Shown piece after piece: positions 31,141 to 34,000 of a stretch of 34,000 nucleotides of DNA. This DNA is from JBHJGU01 sp050331475. Its GTDB lineage: Bacteria > Pseudomonadota > Alphaproteobacteria > Caulobacterales > Maricaulaceae. Where the stretch lies: positions 1 to 34,000 of the forward strand of contig JBHJGU010000013.1 of assembly GCA_050331475.1 (NCBI GenBank). Reading direction: 5' to 3'. Position numbers and translations under genes: made by a program. Under the pieces are notes generated by a model. That model was not told the origin of the DNA, searched no databases, and saw nothing but the letters and a program-made list of their open reading frames with translations. Positions within the stretch are counted from its first letter, which is position 1. Each line of letters starts with the position of its first letter.

Positions 31141-34000
31141 ATGCCCCGTTTCACCCCTAATCTCGATCAGTTTTTTCTAGACCGGTTCACGGCGTTCGAA
31201 GCCGCATCGACGGCCGCCGTCAGCCTGAACACCCCACCGGGAATCGCGGTGCAAACCGGCGCCACTGTCCTTGGCGCGGCGGAAGACGGATTTGGCGCGG
31301 ATGTCATCGCCTTGGGCGACATCAATAATGACGGCCTCGAGGATGTCGCCTTCACCACTACTGCGGATGGCGACGGCGGCTCAGTTTTTGTCGCGCTTGG
31401 ACGCTCGGACATCTCGCCTTTGGATCTGTCGGTCGAGGATCTGCTCGCTGATGGCGGTTTCACCGTAACCGCCGCCGCAGACGGCGATCTCGCCGGGTTC
31501 TCCGTCAGCGGCGTCGGCGATTTCAACGGCGACGGCTTTGACGACTTCGCCGTCGGCGCACCGCTTGCGGACGGCGCGGAAGCCGACGCGGGCGCGGTCG
31601 CCATTATTTTTGGCGGCGACGGCTTGGGCGCGGATTTGGACCTCGGCGCCTTAAGCGCGGACCAAGGCCTGATCGTCGCCGGATTGGAGACAGGGGACAA
31701 TTTCGGCTTCGACGTGGCCGGCGCCGGCGATGTAAACGGCGACGGGTTTGACGATGTGGTCGTCGGCGCGCCGGCGTCGGATTTGGGCGACGGCGCGAAT
31801 AGCGGCGCAGGCTTCATTGTGTTCGGCCAGGGCGACGCGACCCCGCTGGCGCCGGTGGCCGTGATTGGCGGCGATTTCGAGGCCGATAATCTAGGTTTCG
31901 CCGTCGCTGGGGCGGGCGACCTTAATGGCGACGGCTTTGACGATGTGGTGTTCGGCGCGCCTTTGGCGGACGCAAACGGTCTGGACTCTGGGCTTGTGGC
32001 GATCCTGTTTGGCGGGGCGGATTTCGGAACGGCGGAGGCTCTGCTCACTCCCTCGGACGTGAGCGCTGCGACCGGGACAGTGATTGCCGGCGCCGCCCCC
32101 ATGGACTTTTTCGGCGGAGCGATCGCAGGCGGCGGCTTTTTCAACGCCGACGGCGCGCCCGATCTCGCCATCGCGGCGCCTGGGGTGAACACCACCGGGC
32201 TGGGTCCCGTTGGCGGCGCGGTATTCGTTTTGTTTGGCCCGGCGGGAGGCGATTTCAGCGGACTTGACCTTGGTGCGCTCGACGGCGACGCGGGTTTCGT
32301 CATCAACGCCGAGCCGGGGGACACACTTGGCGAAGATTTAGCGTTCACCGCCGATGGTGGGTTGATCTTCGGCGCGGATGGTTTCGGACCCGGTGAGACT
32401 GGGGCGGCGTTCGTCTTGCCCGCGCCGATCGCCGGCGGGGCGGTGTCGCTTGACGCCATCGCCGAGACTGGCGGGCTGGTGCTAAGCGGCCCGGGCACGA
32501 GTTCCGAAGCCGGAGAAAGCGTTGCAGCGGCGGATTTTGACGGCGATGGAACGCTTGACCTGTTCGTCGGCGCCGACGGCGACGGCGCGGTGTTCATCGC
32601 CTTCGGCGACGCACTGGATGCGTTTGACGCGGTGGACGGTGTGACCGACAGCGTGTTGACGCTGGGAACCAACCTCGCGGGCGCGCCGAACGAATTGCTC
32701 GGCCTGCCGGTCGTCGAAGGCTCGGCCGGCTTGATCGATGACGATTTCCTTGAAGTGCTGGACGCCGAAGACGGGCCGGAGGACATCGTCTTCACCATCT
32801 TGACCGCGCCGGAAACTGGCGTTGTGTCCGTCAACGCCGTTCAGTTGGACGTTGGCGACACATTTACCCAAGCTGATATCAACAATAATTTGGTCTTCTT
32901 CGCCCAAGACGGCACGGATGTCTTGATCGACACGATCGGCCTCTTCGTTGAGGACAGCGAGGGCTTTGGCTTCGCCTTCGATTTCACCATCAATATCGAA
33001 CCAATCAATGATGCGCCCACAGCCGTCGACGACGGCTTCACCGTGACCGCGGGCGAGGCCACCGTCTTGGACGTGCTCGCCAACGACTTGGATCCCGATA
33101 TCGACGACGCGTTGAGTATTGTGGCGGTGGGTCCGGTCGAAGGCCTGGACGTGGTGATCAGCGCGGACGGCCAAACTCTGACCGTCACCGGGGCCGAAGA
33201 CGGCGCGTTTACCTTCACCTACACGATTGAAGATCTGTCCGGCGCCCAGTCCACGGGCCTTGTGACGGTCCTGGTCGGCGCCGGGGCTGTGGCGGAACCG
33301 ATCGTGGGCACGCCGCTGGACGATGTGTTGATCGGCGGCCCGACGGCGGACGTGATTTCGGGGTTAAGCGGGGACGACTTGCTCCGGGGCCTGGGCGGAG
33401 ACGACACCCTTGACGGCGGCCCCGGCGACGACACGCTCGAAGGCGGGGACGGGGAGGACACGCTGCTTGGCGGAGACGGCCTAGACACGCTCTTGGGCGG
33501 AGACGGCGACGACGCACTCGACGGCGGCGCCGGCGCAGATACCCTCGAAGGGGGGGAAGGCGATGACAGCCTCACCGGCGGGGACGGCGCGGACAGCCTG
33601 GTCGGCGGCAATGGCGTGGATACGCTGCTCGGCGGGGCCGGCAATGACCTGCTCACCCCTGGGGATGGCGGCGGCGTGGTCGCGGGCGGCGCGGGGCTCG
33701 ACACCGTCAGCTTTATCGATTTCAGCCGCGGGATCGAGGTGAACCTGGCCCTAGGCGAAGCGATCGCCATTGGTGAGGTGGACCTGGCCATCATCACCTT
33801 GCTGTCGGGGGTGCAGATCGCCATCGGCTCGGCGTTTGACGACCAGCTCACCGGCACTGCGTTCGGCGACCGGCTGGAAGGCGGGGACGGTGATGACATC
33901 CTGGTCACGGATGGCGGGCCGGACCAGCTCTTTGGCGACGCCGGTGACGACCTTCTGGATGCAGGCGCGGGTAATGACTTCCTCAATGGCGGCGCGGGCG
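31141..34000 (+). CDS. Large secreted FG-GAP/cadherin-like/RTX protein (C-terminus beyond window)
   Basis: The frame starts at an ATG after AAGGAG and stays open to the edge: 953 residues, incomplete. The N-terminus (MPRFTPNLDQFFLDRF) has no signal peptide, as expected for type I secretion, where the signal is C-terminal. Residues about 45-480 form seven FG-GAP/integrin-alpha-like units with D-x-N-x-D-G-x-x-D calcium loops (for example GDFNGDGFDDFAVGAP); one unit is degenerate. Residues about 515-620 look cadherin-like (VVEGSAGLIDDDFLEVLD...VEDSEG), then an Ig/cadherin domain begins at NDAPTAVDDG (about 623). From about 723 come RTX nonapeptides (GGxGxDxLx). The protein is extremely acidic, suggesting calcium-dependent folding outside the cell and an adhesion or matrix role. 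No type I secretion gene is in the window. Confidence 0.92.
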   Translation, partial: MPRFTPNLDQFFLDRFTAFEAASTAAVSLNTPPGIAVQTGATVLGAAEDGFGADVIALGDINNDGLEDVAFTTTADGDGGSVFVALGRSDISPLDLSVEDLLADGGFTVTAAADGDLAGFSVSGVGDFNGDGFDDFAVGAPLADGAEADAGAVAIIFGGDGLGADLDLGALSADQGLIVAGLETGDNFGFDVAGAGDVNGDGFDDVVVGAPASDLGDGANSGAGFIVFGQGDATPLAPVAVIGGDFEADNLGFAVAGAGDLNGDGFDDVVFGAPLADANGLDSGLVAILFGGADFGTAEALLTPSDVSAATGTVIAGAAPMDFFGGAIAGGGFFNADGAPDLAIAAPGVNTTGLGPVGGAVFVLFGPAGGDFSGLDLGALDGDAGFVINAEPGDTLGEDLAFTADGGLIFGADGFGPGETGAAFVLPAPIAGGAVSLDAIAETGGLVLSGPGTSSEAGESVAAADFDGDGTLDLFVGADGDGAVFIAFGDALDAFDAVDGVTDSVLTLGTNLAGAPNELLGLPVVEGSAGLIDDDFLEVLDAEDGPEDIVFTILTAPETGVVSVNAVQLDVGDTFTQADINNNLVFFAQDGTDVLIDTIGLFVEDSEGFGFAFDFTINIEPINDAPTAVDDGFTVTAGEATVLDVLANDLDPDIDDALSIVAVGPVEGLDVVISADGQTLTVTGAEDGAFTFTYTIEDLSGAQSTGLVTVLVGAGAVAEPIVGTPLDDVLIGGPTADVISGLSGDDLLRGLGGDDTLDGGPGDDTLEGGDGEDTLLGGDGLDTLLGGDGDDALDGGAGADTLEGGEGDDSLTGGDGADSLVGGNGVDTLLGGAGNDLLTPGDGGGVVAGGAGLDTVSFIDFSRGIEVNLALGEAIAIGEVDLAIITLLSGVQIAIGSAFDDQLTGTAFGDRLEGGDGDDILVTDGGPDQLFGDAGDDLLDAGAGNDFLNGGAG
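33307..33660 (+). repeat. RTX nonapeptide repeat block
   Basis: This stretch encodes about twelve consecutive copies of the GGxGxDxLx calcium-binding repeat (units such as GGDGDDALD, GGAGADTLE and GGEGDDSLT). A second block starts near 33840 after a non-repeat insert of about 60 residues and continues to the edge. At DNA level the units are 27 bases long and G-rich with frequent GGCGG-type cores. Confidence 0.9.

Noticed and set aside
31167..32834. A 555-codon minus-strand open frame opposite the FG-GAP region
   Set aside because: It is a Ser/Pro/Ala-rich low-complexity translation created by the repeated, GC-biased codons of the sense gene; it has no domain and no ribosome site.
33219..33986. 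Minus-strand Ser/Pro-rich open frame opposite the RTX repeats
   Set aside because: It is a mirror of the GGxGxDxLx codons and shows the same periodic composition.
33307..34000. Regular DNA repeats considered as a CRISPR or minisatellite
   Set aside because: The 27-base units are in frame and encode RTX nonapeptides; there are no constant repeats with unique spacers.

Overview
The window is high-GC DNA (about 60-66% in the genes I spot-counted) packed with 25 protein-coding genes, two of them cut by the window edges. I found no rRNA, tRNA, CRISPR array, insertion sequence or phage gene. The gene content suggests a Gram-negative alphaproteobacterium, probably aquatic and perhaps near the Hyphomonadaceae, Maricaulaceae or Parvularculaceae. 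The supporting features are a LolA-like protein and an outer-membrane barrel, an ABC permease/M1 peptidase fusion, multi-PAS and 7TM-type histidine kinases, a rhizobial-style palindromic intergenic repeat and a large type-I-secreted RTX protein. The taxon is an inference; there is no marker gene here.

Layout. 1-3398 (minus): the N-terminal part of an ATP-grasp protein, then a hybrid 7TM histidine kinase/response regulator. 3588-8223 (plus): an ABC ATPase and its partner, a two-part ABC-2 permease fused to an M1 metallopeptidase, closed by a clear terminator at 8251-8284. 8392-13148 (plus): a sugar-nucleotide operon (rfbC, rfbB, rfbD, galU) ending with a PAPS-type sulfotransferase, consistent with a sulfated or rhamnose-containing surface polysaccharide; rfbA is not in it. 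13145-21765 (minus): a membrane histidine kinase with four PAS modules in a near-perfect 134-residue period, glutaryl-CoA dehydrogenase, an unknown polytopic membrane protein, a ThDP enzyme and an FKBP-type prolyl isomerase lipoprotein.

22004-27164 (plus): a TetR regulator, an MMPL/RND permease, a periplasmic LolA-like protein and an outer-membrane barrel protein. Together they look like a complete TetR-controlled lipid transport route from inner to outer membrane. A palindromic repeat lies between the last two genes. 27232-28040 (plus): a low-GC two-gene islet encoding a Tse2-like (ADP-ribosyltransferase-fold) toxin candidate and a small acidic partner, probably its immunity protein or antitoxin. 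28047-30069 (minus): mtgA, a MobA-like nucleotidyltransferase and an SDR protein, joined by 4-base start/stop overlaps. 30175-30975 (plus): a sterol desaturase-family membrane oxygenase. 31141 to the right edge (plus): a very acidic secreted protein with a seven-unit FG-GAP propeller, cadherin/Ig-like domains and RTX calcium-binding repeats, incomplete at its C-terminus.

The items most worth following are the Tse2-like toxin/partner pair, the TetR-MMPL-LolA-like-barrel transport cassette, and the sulfotransferase attached to an rfb operon that lacks rfbA.
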